Shown here piece after piece: positions 9,412 through 18,614 of a stretch of DNA of 40,603 nucleotides. The notes under the pieces were generated by a model. It searched no databases and had not been told where the DNA came from. It was given only the letters and a program-made list of their open reading frames with translations. The stretch is from an uncultured Bacteroidales bacterium (GTDB taxonomy: Bacteria; Bacteroidota; Bacteroidia; Bacteroidales; P3), in contig CAMOFI010000004.1 in assembly GCA_946613135.1 (NCBI GenBank), forward strand, positions 1 through 40,603. Reading direction: 5' to 3'. The position numbers and the translations under genes were made by a program. The stretch's first letter is position 1. Each line of letters starts with the position of its first letter.

Positions 9412-10433
9412 CAGTGTACCAATATAAATATGAAAGGGGCCACTTTCAGGGCCTTTCGCATCCTGCGACGCTCCCCACAACGCTGTGGTGTATGGTCTGG
9501 TGCCTTGTCGATCCGTTTGTTGTAATAGCGGCTGTACCACGCCTTCGGGCCTCGCCGGTATTGGTTGTACCTGCCTGGCAATACGACGACATTGAAACCA
9601 TACGGCGATAGCAGCTCGCGATAATCGTCGATTGGCAGTATTCGTTCCGTCCAGCTGCCAGTTCGTGGATCGCAGGTATTATACTTGTCGAGAAGAAGGT
9701 TGGGCGACCGCGCATCGACGGCACGCAAAACATCGTCGTACTTTAGGCCTCGAGTATTGTCGGCCCAAAAATCCAGTTCCCGATCCGACATATCGGGATA
9801 ACTCTTTTGAATATAGTCGCGACGCATATGCCAAAAGCCTTTTTTTATGGCAGTACCCATTTCGTCGGCAATCATGGCTTTATGCAGTTTCCTTACAACA
9901 CGATGGTTATAGGGCGAAGAGGCCGTGGTGAATATCATTTTCATTCGCGGCGATATCTCGTGCAGGCAAGCAAAAAAATCGTCAAGGACATAGATGTGTT
10001 CTATAACATCCATTGCAAGCAAGCCGTCAGGGATCACGCTGTTCTCTGCGCACCATGTTTTCAACGTCGTTGCATCGCCTTGCAACATCGCATCGGGCAT
10101 TGTTCCAAGCTGATTGCCAATCATGCTTGCCATTTTCAGCGAGTCAGGATTATAATCAACATAAATCACCCTATAAAATCCAAGCTTTTTGGCAAGAATA
10201 CTCAGAATACCGTGTCCGCCACCGAAGTCCACTATTGTTGTCTCGTCGGGTGATTTGCCGCATGTTTCCAATATCTGTTCCAAGATGTTGCGATATATTT
10301 CCAAATAGTATTCCACAGCATTTAGCGTACGTTTCAGTGCGGCCTTGCAACTTTGCGACAAATCCATCTTGCGAGGATTTAATTCGGAAAGCGTCGCTAC
10401 CATTTCTGACAGTATAGTATCTGTTGAATTCAT
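9411..10433 (-). CDS. class I SAM-dependent methyltransferase, substrate unknown
   Basis: About 340 aa. A Rossmann-type SAM-binding motif I is visible as TIVDFGGGHGILSILAKKLG, followed by the acidic residue of motif II (VIYVDYNPDSL), MLQGDA, and LLAMDVIEHI, which is typical of Methyltransf_11/23/31 proteins. The C-terminal third is not conserved in any way I recognise and ends in a basic, partly hydrophobic tail (RRRMRKALKVAPFIFILVH). Two starts are possible: ATG at 10463, overlapping the upstream acetyltransferase by 20 nt, or ATG at 10433 (MNSTDTILSEM); I list the latter. The neighbours (GNAT-like enzyme upstream, rlmH coupled downstream) do not reveal the substrate, but a small-molecule or envelope-glycan target is plausible. 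Confidence 0.8.
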   Translation of the reverse strand: MNSTDTILSEMVATLSELNPRKMDLSQSCKAALKRTLNAVEYYLEIYRNILEQILETCGKSPDETTIVDFGGGHGILSILAKKLGFYRVIYVDYNPDSLKMASMIGNQLGTMPDAMLQGDATTLKTWCAENSVIPDGLLAMDVIEHIYVLDDFFACLHEISPRMKMIFTTASSPYNHRVVRKLHKAMIADEMGTAIKKGFWHMRRDYIQKSYPDMSDRELDFWADNTRGLKYDDVLRAVDARSPNLLLDKYNTCDPRTGSWTERILPIDDYRELLSPYGFNVVVLPGRYNQYRRGPKAWYSRYYNKRIDKAPDHTPQRCGERRRMRKALKVAPFIFILVH

Positions 10434-10443
10434 AGCCAATAGA

Positions 10444-11403
10444 TTATTTATGGAATTTGGCAATTAGCCCTATTAGACTGTTTGAGCATTTGCTTATTTC
10501 GAAAAACTGTGTCTGTTTTGCACCAAACGAACGATAGAAATACTCTATTCCTGCGTCCATACTGCCTTCAAAATCAAAAGACAGTGTTTTGTCCGACAGA
10601 TATTTTAGAAGCATCCAAAACAATAGTTCACTATGGCCGTTTTTGTGCAACTCCATATTTTGTGCCGACATTAAGGAATATGCACAGTGGCTGTCGAAGA
10701 CTACAAAACGCGCTGCCAACAGCCGGTCTTCCTGATCGTATAGCGAAGCTATAACGCCATTGCCGCGCTCGACAGCAGTGCTGCACACGCGATCTATAAA
10801 ACTCTTTTCCAGCACGTCTTTACGTCCTTTTGCATTCCAATAGCTGTGGTGAAAAGCAGCAAACTCCGATGCCGACATATTGTATCGCACCAATGTTGTC
10901 TGCACATAACGCCTTATTTTGCGTTGTCTTTTTTCCGGGTCGAACGCATCGAACACACGCTGAGGATCGGTAATATCGGCAATGCGGTATGTGTAGCGTG
11001 TGGTTTGCTTGTATCCAGCCCAATAAAATGGTAGCCAATTGGTTATCAATGGCGAAAAATTTTGCAAGAAAAATTTCGGACCTGTCGAGTCAATTTGATT
11101 GATGAGCTGGGCGACAGTCCTGTTTTCAAAATCAAGCCTATGGCTCTCAGTAAGATTCTTCGGATAAAAGAATACGGGCCCCGAGAACTGGGTCAGTTGA
11201 GGCTCGACAATATACGTCATGCCGAACTTTTTGCCATAATGATAAGGCATAGCACCCATAAGCCTGTCGCCATCGAAGGCCAAGGCCACATCCCATTGCT
11301 TGCCGGAACATACAGTTTCCATCCACCAATGCTGCAAAAAAAGGGGAACATAGTATTCCCCAGATTCGCAAATCATCTTGTATTTTTCCTTATTGGACAA
11401 CAT
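10444..11403 (-). CDS. GNAT-fold acetyltransferase of the BioF2-like/FemAB-like type
   Basis: A 319-aa protein similar to Acetyltransf_6 (CelD/BcsL or FemAB-like) enzymes. Motifs include FLQHWWMETVC near the N-terminus, FDPEKRQRKIRRY in the middle and, toward the C-terminus, LLAARFVVFDSHCAYSLMSAQN and FDFEGSMDAGIEYFYRSFGA, the FxGS...G...FK-like region of this superfamily. Members transfer acyl or aminoacyl groups onto glycans or peptidoglycan precursors; the donor and acceptor here are unknown. It is the first gene of a tight three-gene set with a methyltransferase and rlmH. Confidence 0.8.
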   Translation of the reverse strand: MLSNKEKYKMICESGEYYVPLFLQHWWMETVCSGKQWDVALAFDGDRLMGAMPYHYGKKFGMTYIVEPQLTQFSGPVFFYPKNLTESHRLDFENRTVAQLINQIDSTGPKFFLQNFSPLITNWLPFYWAGYKQTTRYTYRIADITDPQRVFDAFDPEKRQRKIRRYVQTTLVRYNMSASEFAAFHHSYWNAKGRKDVLEKSFIDRVCSTAVERGNGVIASLYDQEDRLLAARFVVFDSHCAYSLMSAQNMELHKNGHSELLFWMLLKYLSDKTLSFDFEGSMDAGIEYFYRSFGAKQTQFFEISKCSNSLIGLIAKFHK

Positions 11404-11604
11404 GTATGCTTTTTATGTTGATGATTAAGAAACTTCGCATCCCGCTATATGGCCAAGCGCGCTACTATTATTTCTTTTACCTTTTCCCGACACCCTACCC
11501 GAGCGGAGCAATGGACATTGGTCTTTCGTCAAAAAAAGCTGACGGACGAACAGTTTGTGCATTGACCCACTTATCGGCTCACCGCTCGCGACGGTCATCA
11601 GTTT

Positions 11605-12546
11605 TCACTGAATGGTGATCGACACACGGTTATTTGCTATACGGCCTTCGTATGTGGCGTTGTCGCCAATGGGATCGGCCGTGCCTTTGGCTTCGATTTC
11701 GATACGGAAATCGTTAACGCCGCGAGCAATCAAGCGTTTTTTGACTTCCACAGCACGCTGCCTGGAGAGGCCTAGATTATATGCCTCTGTTCCGCTATTG
11801 TCGCTATATCCGCGCAACATCACCTCGAGGCGTTCGTTTTGAAGCAGATAGACGGCAAGACTGTCTATCATGGGTTCCCAGCTTTCGACAACGGTGGCAT
11901 CGTTGGGGAAAAACTTGATATCTTTAAAAGTTTTGGCTCCTTCGGCAGCAGAAGGGAACATGTTGATTTTCTTGGTCCCAAAATACATCAGCAATCCAAC
12001 ATGTATAAGTCCTTCCGACGGCTGTTCGGTGGAGAAAAATTCACTCCCCTGCCAGTAACGGTAGTCCACCTGTGCTACCGAAAGTTGCATCTTGTTCCTC
12101 ATTTTCTCCTCTGTGGCCCATCCTTGGAATGTCTTCAGCGCCTCGAGCGCCTCTGCCCTTCCTTGTTCGATGAGTTGCTCGCGTGTTGCATCGTCCTGCA
12201 CATTAGGGTTTACCGCAAAAAGAGCGCAAATACGCATTGGCGAACGTGTCACCGTAGTCAGATAATTCATCACCGGCATAAAAGTGCCCCATTCCGGATG
12301 TCGCTCCTCAACAAGTGTAGGAATTGTAGAATAGTCGAAATCACAAAAATAAATCTTTTTCGCATCGAAAGTGGTAAACTTCCATATCGAATCGTAGTCA
12401 CTCTTGCGCACCTTCTGTTTACCCTCGACGAACGGACTCTGCTCCTTTGCCCCTCGTCGCGAGTTCTGGGCTTCAACAGTAGTGCATTCCATTCCGAAGA
12501 GTGCTATCAATGTTGCCAAAAAGGTTATTCTAAAAAAATTTTTCAT
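11605..12546 (-). CDS. OmpA-family outer-membrane/periplasmic protein
   Basis: A 313-aa protein starting at ATG 12546 (MKNFFRITFLATLIALFGM...), which gives a signal peptide; the track's longer start (12603) does not. The middle (about 40-200) contains no domain I recognise. The C-terminal 110 residues form an OmpA/MotB-like peptidoglycan-binding domain: VMLRGYSDNSGTEAYNLGLSRQRAVEVKKRL, then IEAKGTADPIGDNA and the terminal NNRVSITIQ. A Cys near the signal peptide (GMECTT) is not a good lipobox. It probably anchors the outer membrane to peptidoglycan. The 201 nt between its stop (11605) and the acetyltransferase start (11403) hold no supported gene. Confidence 0.87.
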   Translation of the reverse strand: MKNFFRITFLATLIALFGMECTTVEAQNSRRGAKEQSPFVEGKQKVRKSDYDSIWKFTTFDAKKIYFCDFDYSTIPTLVEERHPEWGTFMPVMNYLTTVTRSPMRICALFAVNPNVQDDATREQLIEQGRAEALEALKTFQGWATEEKMRNKMQLSVAQVDYRYWQGSEFFSTEQPSEGLIHVGLLMYFGTKKINMFPSAAEGAKTFKDIKFFPNDATVVESWEPMIDSLAVYLLQNERLEVMLRGYSDNSGTEAYNLGLSRQRAVEVKKRLIARGVNDFRIEIEAKGTADPIGDNATYEGRIANNRVSITIQ

Positions 12547-12688
12547 CGGTTTTTCTTTTTTGATGATATAGTATCGATTAAATACAATGACCATGTCTTC
12601 CATTTGACTATAATGCAGCCTGCAATCACATAAGATTTCAATACCCCTCCCTTACCTAACGCTTAACGGACCGGATTATTGCTTTTTC

Positions 12689-13372
12689 CTATTCCATTTG
12701 TGGATCAATCAGTGTGCCATCCTCGCAGCAGACAACTCGTGCGGGGAATTTGTCCATCATCATGAAATCGTGAGTCGAGATTAGCATCGAAACTCCAGAA
12801 GTACGATTTATCTCGGTTAACAGATGCATTATTTCGCTCGATGTTATAGGGTCGAGGTTGCCTGTCGGCTCGTCGGCAAGTATCAGGTCTGGAGTGTTGA
12901 CCAACGCTCTTGCTATTCCTACACGCTGACGCTCTCCCTCCGAGAGTTTGTATGTCTGGTATGCGGCCTTGTCGGCAACGCCTACAGCTGTCAGCACCTC
13001 CATGATGCGATCGTCGATAAGGCTTTTCTTCTTCCATCCTATACTCTTAAGTACAAAGGCTATATTGTCATACACATTGCGGTCGGTAAGCAACTGGAAG
13101 TTCTGGAACACTATGCCAAGCCTGCGGCGCAGCAGCGGCACCTGACGACGCTTTATGTTCGACAAGTTGAATCCGCACACCACCGCACTGCCCTCCTCCA
13201 GAGGACTGTCAGCATATAGCGTACGGAGCAATGAGGTTTTGCCGGCACCGCTCTTGCCGATAAGGTACACAAACTCCCCCTTCTGCATCGTGAAGTTGAC
13301 ATGCCTCAGCACAACACCTTCTTCATGGCTGACTGTCACATTATTGAGCGATATGATCTGTTCACTGTCCAT
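12689..13372 (-). CDS. ftsE: ABC transporter ATPase FtsE
   Basis: A 227-aa ABC ATP-binding protein with Walker A GKSGAGKT (residues 39-46), Q-loop VFQNFQLL, signature LSEGERQR and Walker B LILADEPTGNLD followed by the switch His in STHD. The length and the pattern IISLNNVTVSHEEGVVLRHVNFTM fit FtsE, which with FtsX controls cell-wall hydrolases at the division site. FtsX is not in this window, so a related lipoprotein-export-type ATPase (LolD/MacB-like) cannot be excluded. It lies 135 nt after the second trkH and may have its own promoter. Confidence 0.88.
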   Translation of the reverse strand: MDSEQIISLNNVTVSHEEGVVLRHVNFTMQKGEFVYLIGKSGAGKTSLLRTLYADSPLEEGSAVVCGFNLSNIKRRQVPLLRRRLGIVFQNFQLLTDRNVYDNIAFVLKSIGWKKKSLIDDRIMEVLTAVGVADKAAYQTYKLSEGERQRVGIARALVNTPDLILADEPTGNLDPITSSEIMHLLTEINRTSGVSMLISTHDFMMMDKFPARVVCCEDGTLIDPQME

Positions 13373-13490
13373 TTTGTTGATCTTGCTTACTTATTGTCTT
13401 TTTTTTCACTTTATTTGGCTTGGCCTCACGACCATCTTTTTCTATTTTGCTTGTATCTAACGACAAAATCAGTATAATATTATGCAAAAG

Positions 13491-13498
13491 CAAAAATA
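13491..13498 (-). promoter_or_regulatory. possible -7 element for ftsE
   Basis: TATTTTTG on the minus strand fits TAnnTTTG; a TTTG lies 22 nt further upstream inside the 3' end of trkH. The spacing is slightly long, so the call is tentative. Confidence 0.28.
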
Positions 13499-13507
13499 AA
13501 TACCATT

Positions 13508-15025
13508 TCAACGATAACGCCAAAAACCTGGAATAAATAGTATCAATATCGTAAGACACTCCAACCTGCCCAAAAGCATCAACAACGAACACACCCATTT
13601 GGCCACAACAGGGAATGTAGCATAGCTCCCGAAACCGCCACAGTCGCCGAGGCCGGGACCATAGCCTGTAATGCACCCGAACACTGCTCCCAACGACTCT
13701 GTCGCACCAACTCCGCACAAAAGCAACAGCAACAGTGCCAACACCATTGTAACCGCAAAAACGACAAAAATAACCTTCACGTTCACAATGATATCCTTCG
13801 ACACCGGTTTGCCATTCAGCCGCACAGGATTATAGGCATGGGGATGCAGGCTGTCGACGAGGCCGTTACGCACATCCCTGAACAAAATCAGCACACGCAT
13901 TATCTTGACTCCTCCTGTTGTCGAACCTGCCATACCTCCACACAGGCACAGCACCAAAAACAAGAAAACCACCGGTGTCCACCACTGGTTGGTGTCTGCC
14001 ACGACACTGCCTGTAGTAGTAAGCACACTCACAGTCTGCACCACTGCCAGCCGTATCGAGTCGGGCCACGCATAACCATGGAACAATCCAAGCACTAATG
14101 CCACAAATGCCACAGAGAGGAAAATCGTGACAACATAAAAAACGAATTGGTCGAGCTTGTGTTTTATCCGGCTCCATCTGAATGTAAAAAAGCCATACAG
14201 CAACGCGAAATTGACTCCACCCAGAAACATGGAGCCCGCAAGTATATACTGCTGCAGCGGATCGAGGCGTGCTATACTGTCCGAATAGATAGAAAATCCG
14301 CCTGTCGATATATTGGTGAATGTCATATTCACCGACTCCCACAACGTCATGCCCGACAGCAACAACGCGACAACAAAAACAACAGTAAGAGCCACATAGA
14401 TAAAAAGAGTATGCTGCACCGTCGCTTGCATCGATGTGGTAGTCTTGACACTGTTGTCTGCCACGCTGGCTTCTGCCGTATAGAGACTGTATTTGTTCAT
14501 ACCCATCTGCGGCATGATTGCAAGAACCAGCAACACGATTCCAAAACCACCAAACCACTGCGACAGGCTACGCCACAAAAGCACCGAAGGCGGCAGGGTC
14601 TCGACGTCACTGAATATTGTCGCTCCGGTCGAAGTGATCCCCGACATCGACTCAAAAAAAGCATCCGTAAACGACGACACGCAGCCTGTCAACACAAAAG
14701 GCAACGTGCCGAAGAGTGTCAACAAAAGCCATATCATCGCAACAATAACATATGGCAAGCGAGCATCCTGGTTGACCTGAACAAGCGATCGTACCCGCTC
14801 GTAACGCATCTTTCTAAGAACAATACCCGCAGCTATTGTCAACAACGAACCTGTCAGTATGCGCCACCAAGTGCCGTCGGAATAGTGAAGAGCCGGAACA
14901 AGACAGCCCATCATCACCGTACCCTCTCCTATCAGCGATGTACCGACAAGTGAGAATGCCTGCATCTGCGGTTGCCTGCGGTCAGCAGCGTACTTTAATG
15001 GCAATTTTGTTTTTCCCAGACTCAT
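13508..15025 (-). CDS. trkH: TrkH-family potassium channel subunit (second copy)
   Basis: A 505-aa polytopic membrane protein of the TrkH/KtrB superfamily with four M1-P-M2 repeats. The P-loop/selectivity-filter segments are SMSGITSTGATIFSD, TNISTGGFSIYSD, VSVLTTTGSVVADT and ITGYGPGLGD, each keeping the filter glycine. The third (TTTGSV) and fourth (GYGPGL) differ from the usual TTGF and N(L/V)GPG patterns and from the neighbouring paralogue. It follows the first trkH by 51 nt and probably belongs to the same operon, sharing the TrkA gating subunit. Confidence 0.92.
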   Translation of the reverse strand: MSLGKTKLPLKYAADRRQPQMQAFSLVGTSLIGEGTVMMGCLVPALHYSDGTWWRILTGSLLTIAAGIVLRKMRYERVRSLVQVNQDARLPYVIVAMIWLLLTLFGTLPFVLTGCVSSFTDAFFESMSGITSTGATIFSDVETLPPSVLLWRSLSQWFGGFGIVLLVLAIMPQMGMNKYSLYTAEASVADNSVKTTTSMQATVQHTLFIYVALTVVFVVALLLSGMTLWESVNMTFTNISTGGFSIYSDSIARLDPLQQYILAGSMFLGGVNFALLYGFFTFRWSRIKHKLDQFVFYVVTIFLSVAFVALVLGLFHGYAWPDSIRLAVVQTVSVLTTTGSVVADTNQWWTPVVFLFLVLCLCGGMAGSTTGGVKIMRVLILFRDVRNGLVDSLHPHAYNPVRLNGKPVSKDIIVNVKVIFVVFAVTMVLALLLLLLCGVGATESLGAVFGCITGYGPGLGDCGGFGSYATFPVVAKWVCSLLMLLGRLECLTILILFIPGFWRYR

Positions 15026-15076
15026 GAACTTAAGAAAGTAAAAGAATATTAATCTGTTTTTATTGAACCATATTAC

Positions 15077-16537
15077 TCAAGTCCTTTTCCAGTAATGAGG
15101 CACGAGCAGCGCTGTGAGAGTGAATATCTCAAGACGACCAGCGAGCATCAGCACCGCCATTGTCCATTTGGCAACCGGCATTAGATGCACATAGTCCAGA
15201 CGAGCTCCTATGCTGTTGACAACAGGCGACGGTCCAAGGTTGCCAAGATTTGCCGTAGCCATACAAAGAGCATTAGGGATATCCAATCCGCAAAGTGTGA
15301 GCACAAACGCTCCTATCGTCAAAAGAACCACATAAAGGAACAAGAACGAGAACACTTGTCTCACATGCCCCTCGTCTACAGCCCGTCCGTCGATTCGCAC
15401 CCTTGTCACTGAATGGGGGTGTATCATTCGCACAAAATAATTGCGTATGCCACGGCCCACTATCATCATGCGTTTCATCTTCAGTCCACCACCCGTCGAA
15501 CCCGTCGACGCTCCAACAAACACAAGCAGGAACGTAACAACACTCACTGTTACAGGCCATACCGATGGCGACGAGGTATAGAAACCACAGGTGGATACAG
15601 CCGACGCCACATGAAACATCGCAAATCCGAGATTCCCGAACGTTAAGCCATCACCGGCCACAACAAACGAAACAAAACAGAACAGCACGGCTATAACATA
15701 CACCGAGCAGTATCGCTTCAACTCTTCATCATCGCGCAAGGAACGCCATTTGCCGGAAAAAAAACTGTAAAGCAAAGCGATGTTGACTCCCGCCAGGAAC
15801 ATAAACAACGTGATGCAGCCATGCGAAAAAAGCGAAAACGAGGCCATACCGTCGTCATGCGTCATAAAACCGCCCGTCGACACTGTACTCAATGCAGTGC
15901 ATAACGAATCGACAAACCCATTGCCTCCAACCATCAGCAACACAAACAAAGCAACCGTCAGCACAGAATACACCGTCCACATCAGCACCACACTGCGTCC
16001 CAATCGGGGATGAAGGCGGCGCTGCAGCGTTCCTGAAAATTCCGCCTCATACAGCCTGGCACTCCCTTCATTCAGACGACGAAGAATAGCCACGACAAAG
16101 AGTATCAATCCCAGTCCTCCTATCCATTGCGACGTGCTGCGCCACACGAGCAGTCCTTTAGGCATCTCGTCCAATCCACTCAGCACCGACGACCCCGTCG
16201 TCGTAAACCCCGACATCGACTCAAACACCGCGTCGGTGAAATTCTGCACCGAACTTGTGAAAAGGTATGGCAATGCTCCCATCAAAGGAATCACCGTCCA
16301 AATGGTAACAGTAAACCAGACAGCATCGCGTGCATGGAGTTCGTTTGAAGCTCCTGCACCGGCAAAGTTCCGCATGAAAAGCCCTATGGCAAGAATACAC
16401 GCCGCAGCCAACGTAAGCCCAAACTGCGACCCGTCTGCGTAGTAAATCGATATCGCCACGGGCAACATCATTGCTACTGCCATAATTATCAGCAGCATAC
16501 CCAACACTCTAAACAGCAGTCTGGCATTTATTCTCAT
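15077..16537 (-). CDS. trkH: TrkH-family potassium channel subunit (first copy)
   Basis: A 486-aa TrkH with filter loops SMSGFTTTGSSVLS, LSTVSTGGFMTHD, ASAVSTCGFYTSS and ANLGNLGPSP. It forms the K+-conducting dimer that is gated by TrkA at the cytoplasmic face. Its ATG shares one base with the trkA stop (TGATG), which indicates translational coupling and makes it the likely primary partner of TrkA. A conserved GASTGSTGGGLKMKR loop lies before the last repeat. Confidence 0.94.
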   Translation of the reverse strand: MRINARLLFRVLGMLLIIMAVAMMLPVAISIYYADGSQFGLTLAAACILAIGLFMRNFAGAGASNELHARDAVWFTVTIWTVIPLMGALPYLFTSSVQNFTDAVFESMSGFTTTGSSVLSGLDEMPKGLLVWRSTSQWIGGLGLILFVVAILRRLNEGSARLYEAEFSGTLQRRLHPRLGRSVVLMWTVYSVLTVALFVLLMVGGNGFVDSLCTALSTVSTGGFMTHDDGMASFSLFSHGCITLFMFLAGVNIALLYSFFSGKWRSLRDDEELKRYCSVYVIAVLFCFVSFVVAGDGLTFGNLGFAMFHVASAVSTCGFYTSSPSVWPVTVSVVTFLLVFVGASTGSTGGGLKMKRMMIVGRGIRNYFVRMIHPHSVTRVRIDGRAVDEGHVRQVFSFLFLYVVLLTIGAFVLTLCGLDIPNALCMATANLGNLGPSPVVNSIGARLDYVHLMPVAKWTMAVLMLAGRLEIFTLTALLVPHYWKRT

Positions 16538-17880
16538 CAGCTAAACAATTTCGACACCCGCTCCATGGCATTGGGAAGGGCAAACACTACCACCTTGTCC
16601 TTTTCGCGCAGCTGTGTGTCTCGAGTAGGCAGCAACGTTTCACGACCTCTGATGATGCCACCAATTGTGGCACGACCTTCAGGCAGACGCAACTCGCCAA
16701 TCGGCACTTTCGTGGCATCGGAATGCCGTCCCACGACAAACTCTATCAGCTCTGCATTCGTGCCACTGAGCCATTTGCTGCTTACCGCATCGCCCTTCAC
16801 GATGAAACGGGCTATATAACTCGCCGTGATAAGTTTTTTGTTGATGATAGTGTCAATACCTATATCCTGCGATATATTTATGAAACCCGTGTTCTCGACC
16901 AGTGCAATGGTCTTCTTGATGCCAAGCTTACGGGCATGCAGACACGTCAGAACATTTGTTTCCGACGAGTCCGTAACAGCAATAAAAGCATCGTTGTTCG
17001 CCAACCCCTCTTCCTTCAGCAGCTCTATGTCCGTAGCATCTCCGTTAATAATCAGCGTCCTCGACAGCACCTCTGCAAGATCCTTGCAGCGCCTACGGTT
17101 CTGCTCTACAAGCGTTATGCGCTTCTCACCCTCCAGCGTCTGTGATGCAAAACGCCCTATCCGGCCTCCGCCGGCAATCATCACCTTCTTTATCTCAAAG
17201 TCTGCACCGCCGGCAATACGCTTCACCCCGTCCATCTGGTTTGCCTTGCTCACGATATAAGCCATGTCGCCATCCTCAAACTCTGTGTCGGAATGCGGTA
17301 TTATGGTCTCTCCATGTCGCAAAAGCGCAACAATACGCACCTGAAGCGACGAATACAGCTGCGACGACTCCTTGACCGACTTGCCTACCACCGGCGATTC
17401 ACCCCTAAGCCTTACCACATACATCGTAAGTAATCCACCGCTGAAATCGAAAAACTCCGTCGCCACCGTATGGTGCAGCAGATTTGTAATCTCCTTGGCA
17501 GCAATGCGTTCCGGACACACCATCTCATCCACGCCCAAGTCACGGAATGTCTCCCTGTGCTTAGGCGCAAGCAACTCCGCATTGGTTATTCTGGCCACCG
17601 TCTTTTTAGCGCCAAGACGTTTGCCAAGTATACATGTCATCAGGTTGAACGGTTCATCGTGCAATACCGACAACAGCAAGTCACACTCGTTCACCCTTGC
17701 CTCCTCAAGCACCTTTGGCGATGTCGAGTCCCCCACTATCGTAAGAAGATCGGTCTCCTTCTCCAGTCTTGCAAGCAACTCCGAGTGTGGATCTACCACC
17801 GTAATGTTATAATCCAATTGCGACAACGACTTCGCCAAGTAGAATCCCACCTCTCCGTCTCCGGCAATTATAATATTCAT
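16537..17880 (-). CDS. trkA: Trk potassium transporter regulatory subunit TrkA
   Basis: A 447-aa peripheral cytoplasmic protein with two RCK units, each an NAD(H)-binding Rossmann (TrkA_N) plus a TrkA_C domain. The first Rossmann motif is GDGEVG at residues 7-12, and the second is AGGGRIGRFA in the middle of the protein. This is the usual length for Gram-negative TrkA. Its start overlaps the upxY-like stop by 4 nt (ATGA), and its stop overlaps the trkH start by 1 nt, so all three are made from one message. Confidence 0.96.
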   Translation of the reverse strand: MNIIIAGDGEVGFYLAKSLSQLDYNITVVDPHSELLARLEKETDLLTIVGDSTSPKVLEEARVNECDLLLSVLHDEPFNLMTCILGKRLGAKKTVARITNAELLAPKHRETFRDLGVDEMVCPERIAAKEITNLLHHTVATEFFDFSGGLLTMYVVRLRGESPVVGKSVKESSQLYSSLQVRIVALLRHGETIIPHSDTEFEDGDMAYIVSKANQMDGVKRIAGGADFEIKKVMIAGGGRIGRFASQTLEGEKRITLVEQNRRRCKDLAEVLSRTLIINGDATDIELLKEEGLANNDAFIAVTDSSETNVLTCLHARKLGIKKTIALVENTGFINISQDIGIDTIINKKLITASYIARFIVKGDAVSSKWLSGTNAELIEFVVGRHSDATKVPIGELRLPEGRATIGGIIRGRETLLPTRDTQLREKDKVVVFALPNAMERVSKLFS

Positions 17881-18437
17881 CGTATTGTATATTTCTTCTT
17901 TTTAACCACAGGTTCTTCAGGCTGCTCCTCGTCAATCACCTCGAGCAACTCCTGCTCTACGTGTACCACCATAGCCATACTAATGCCAGTTATCTCCACA
18001 GCAAAATTGCCCTCGTCACAGTCACCGACAAGCACGCCTTCCTTGCCTTCTAAACTGCCGCTGCTTATCCTTACGCGACTGCCCAGCTTCAGCTGTTCCA
18101 TAGTACGTATCTGTATGCTCAGCTCAGACGCAATAAAGTCCTTCATCATCTGTATCTCACGTTCAGGTATAACAGCCACACCACCACCGAATTTCACTAT
18201 ATGCGACACCCCCTGCACCTCCGTAATCCGTGTCTGGTCCTTACCTGTAATCTTCACAAACACATACGACTTAAGCATTGGAACCTCCACCCACTTCTTG
18301 CGATCGCTCCACGAATGCAGCTGCCGCAGCAACGGCAAATAAGCCTCATACCCTTTTTCTCTCAAATTTTTCTCCGCCACTTTCTCGGCCCGCGGATTAG
18401 TATATAGTGCAACCCATTGAGGTTCTGACGTAAGCAT
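17877..18437 (-). CDS. UpxY/NusG-like transcription antiterminator
   Basis: A 186-aa NusG paralogue. The N-terminal NGN domain has WVALYTNPRAEKVAEKNLREKG and the WSDRKKWVEVPMLKSYVFVK segment typical of UpxY-type specialised NusG proteins. A KOW-like segment follows at about 120-145 (LKLGSRVRISSGSLEGKEG), and the C-terminus is acidic then basic (EEQPEEPVVKKKK). Such proteins normally lead capsular polysaccharide operons and load RNA polymerase to read through terminators. Here it precedes trkA with a 4-nt overlap and no polysaccharide gene follows on this strand, an unusual setting. It is not the housekeeping NusG, which normally lies in the secE-rplK region. Confidence 0.88.
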   Translation of the reverse strand: MLTSEPQWVALYTNPRAEKVAEKNLREKGYEAYLPLLRQLHSWSDRKKWVEVPMLKSYVFVKITGKDQTRITEVQGVSHIVKFGGGVAVIPEREIQMMKDFIASELSIQIRTMEQLKLGSRVRISSGSLEGKEGVLVGDCDEGNFAVEITGISMAMVVHVEQELLEVIDEEQPEEPVVKKKKYTIR

Positions 18438-18475
18438 AACAATATAAGTTTATTTTGTACCTAAATAATAAACTG

Positions 18476-18505
18476 CAAAAATATTCATTTTTTTCAAAAC
18501 ACAAA
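18476..18505 (-). promoter_or_regulatory. promoter of the upxY-trkA-trkH operon
   Basis: TTTG (18502-18505) and TATTTTTG (18476-18483) on the minus strand are 18 nt apart, close to the Bacteroidota consensus. The predicted leader is only about 33 nt, short for an operon headed by an antiterminator. Confidence 0.5.
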
Positions 18506-18614
18506 CGCGGTACCGTTATTTTTTAAATAACAAAAACAGCTCAGGACCATATCCTGCAACACATAAGCCAATTATCGTAAAACTTGACAATGCGGAATTA
18601 AGTTGTGCTTATTT

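Noticed and set aside
11406-11618. 70-aa plus-strand ORF in the 11404-11604 gap
   Set aside because: No recognisable motif, no promoter, and it runs into the ompA-like gene; the gap has no feature I can support.
13866-14558. 230-aa minus ORF and the 268-aa plus ORF at 14147-14953
   Set aside because: Both are shadows of trkH with unnatural composition (Cys/Arg/Tyr-rich).
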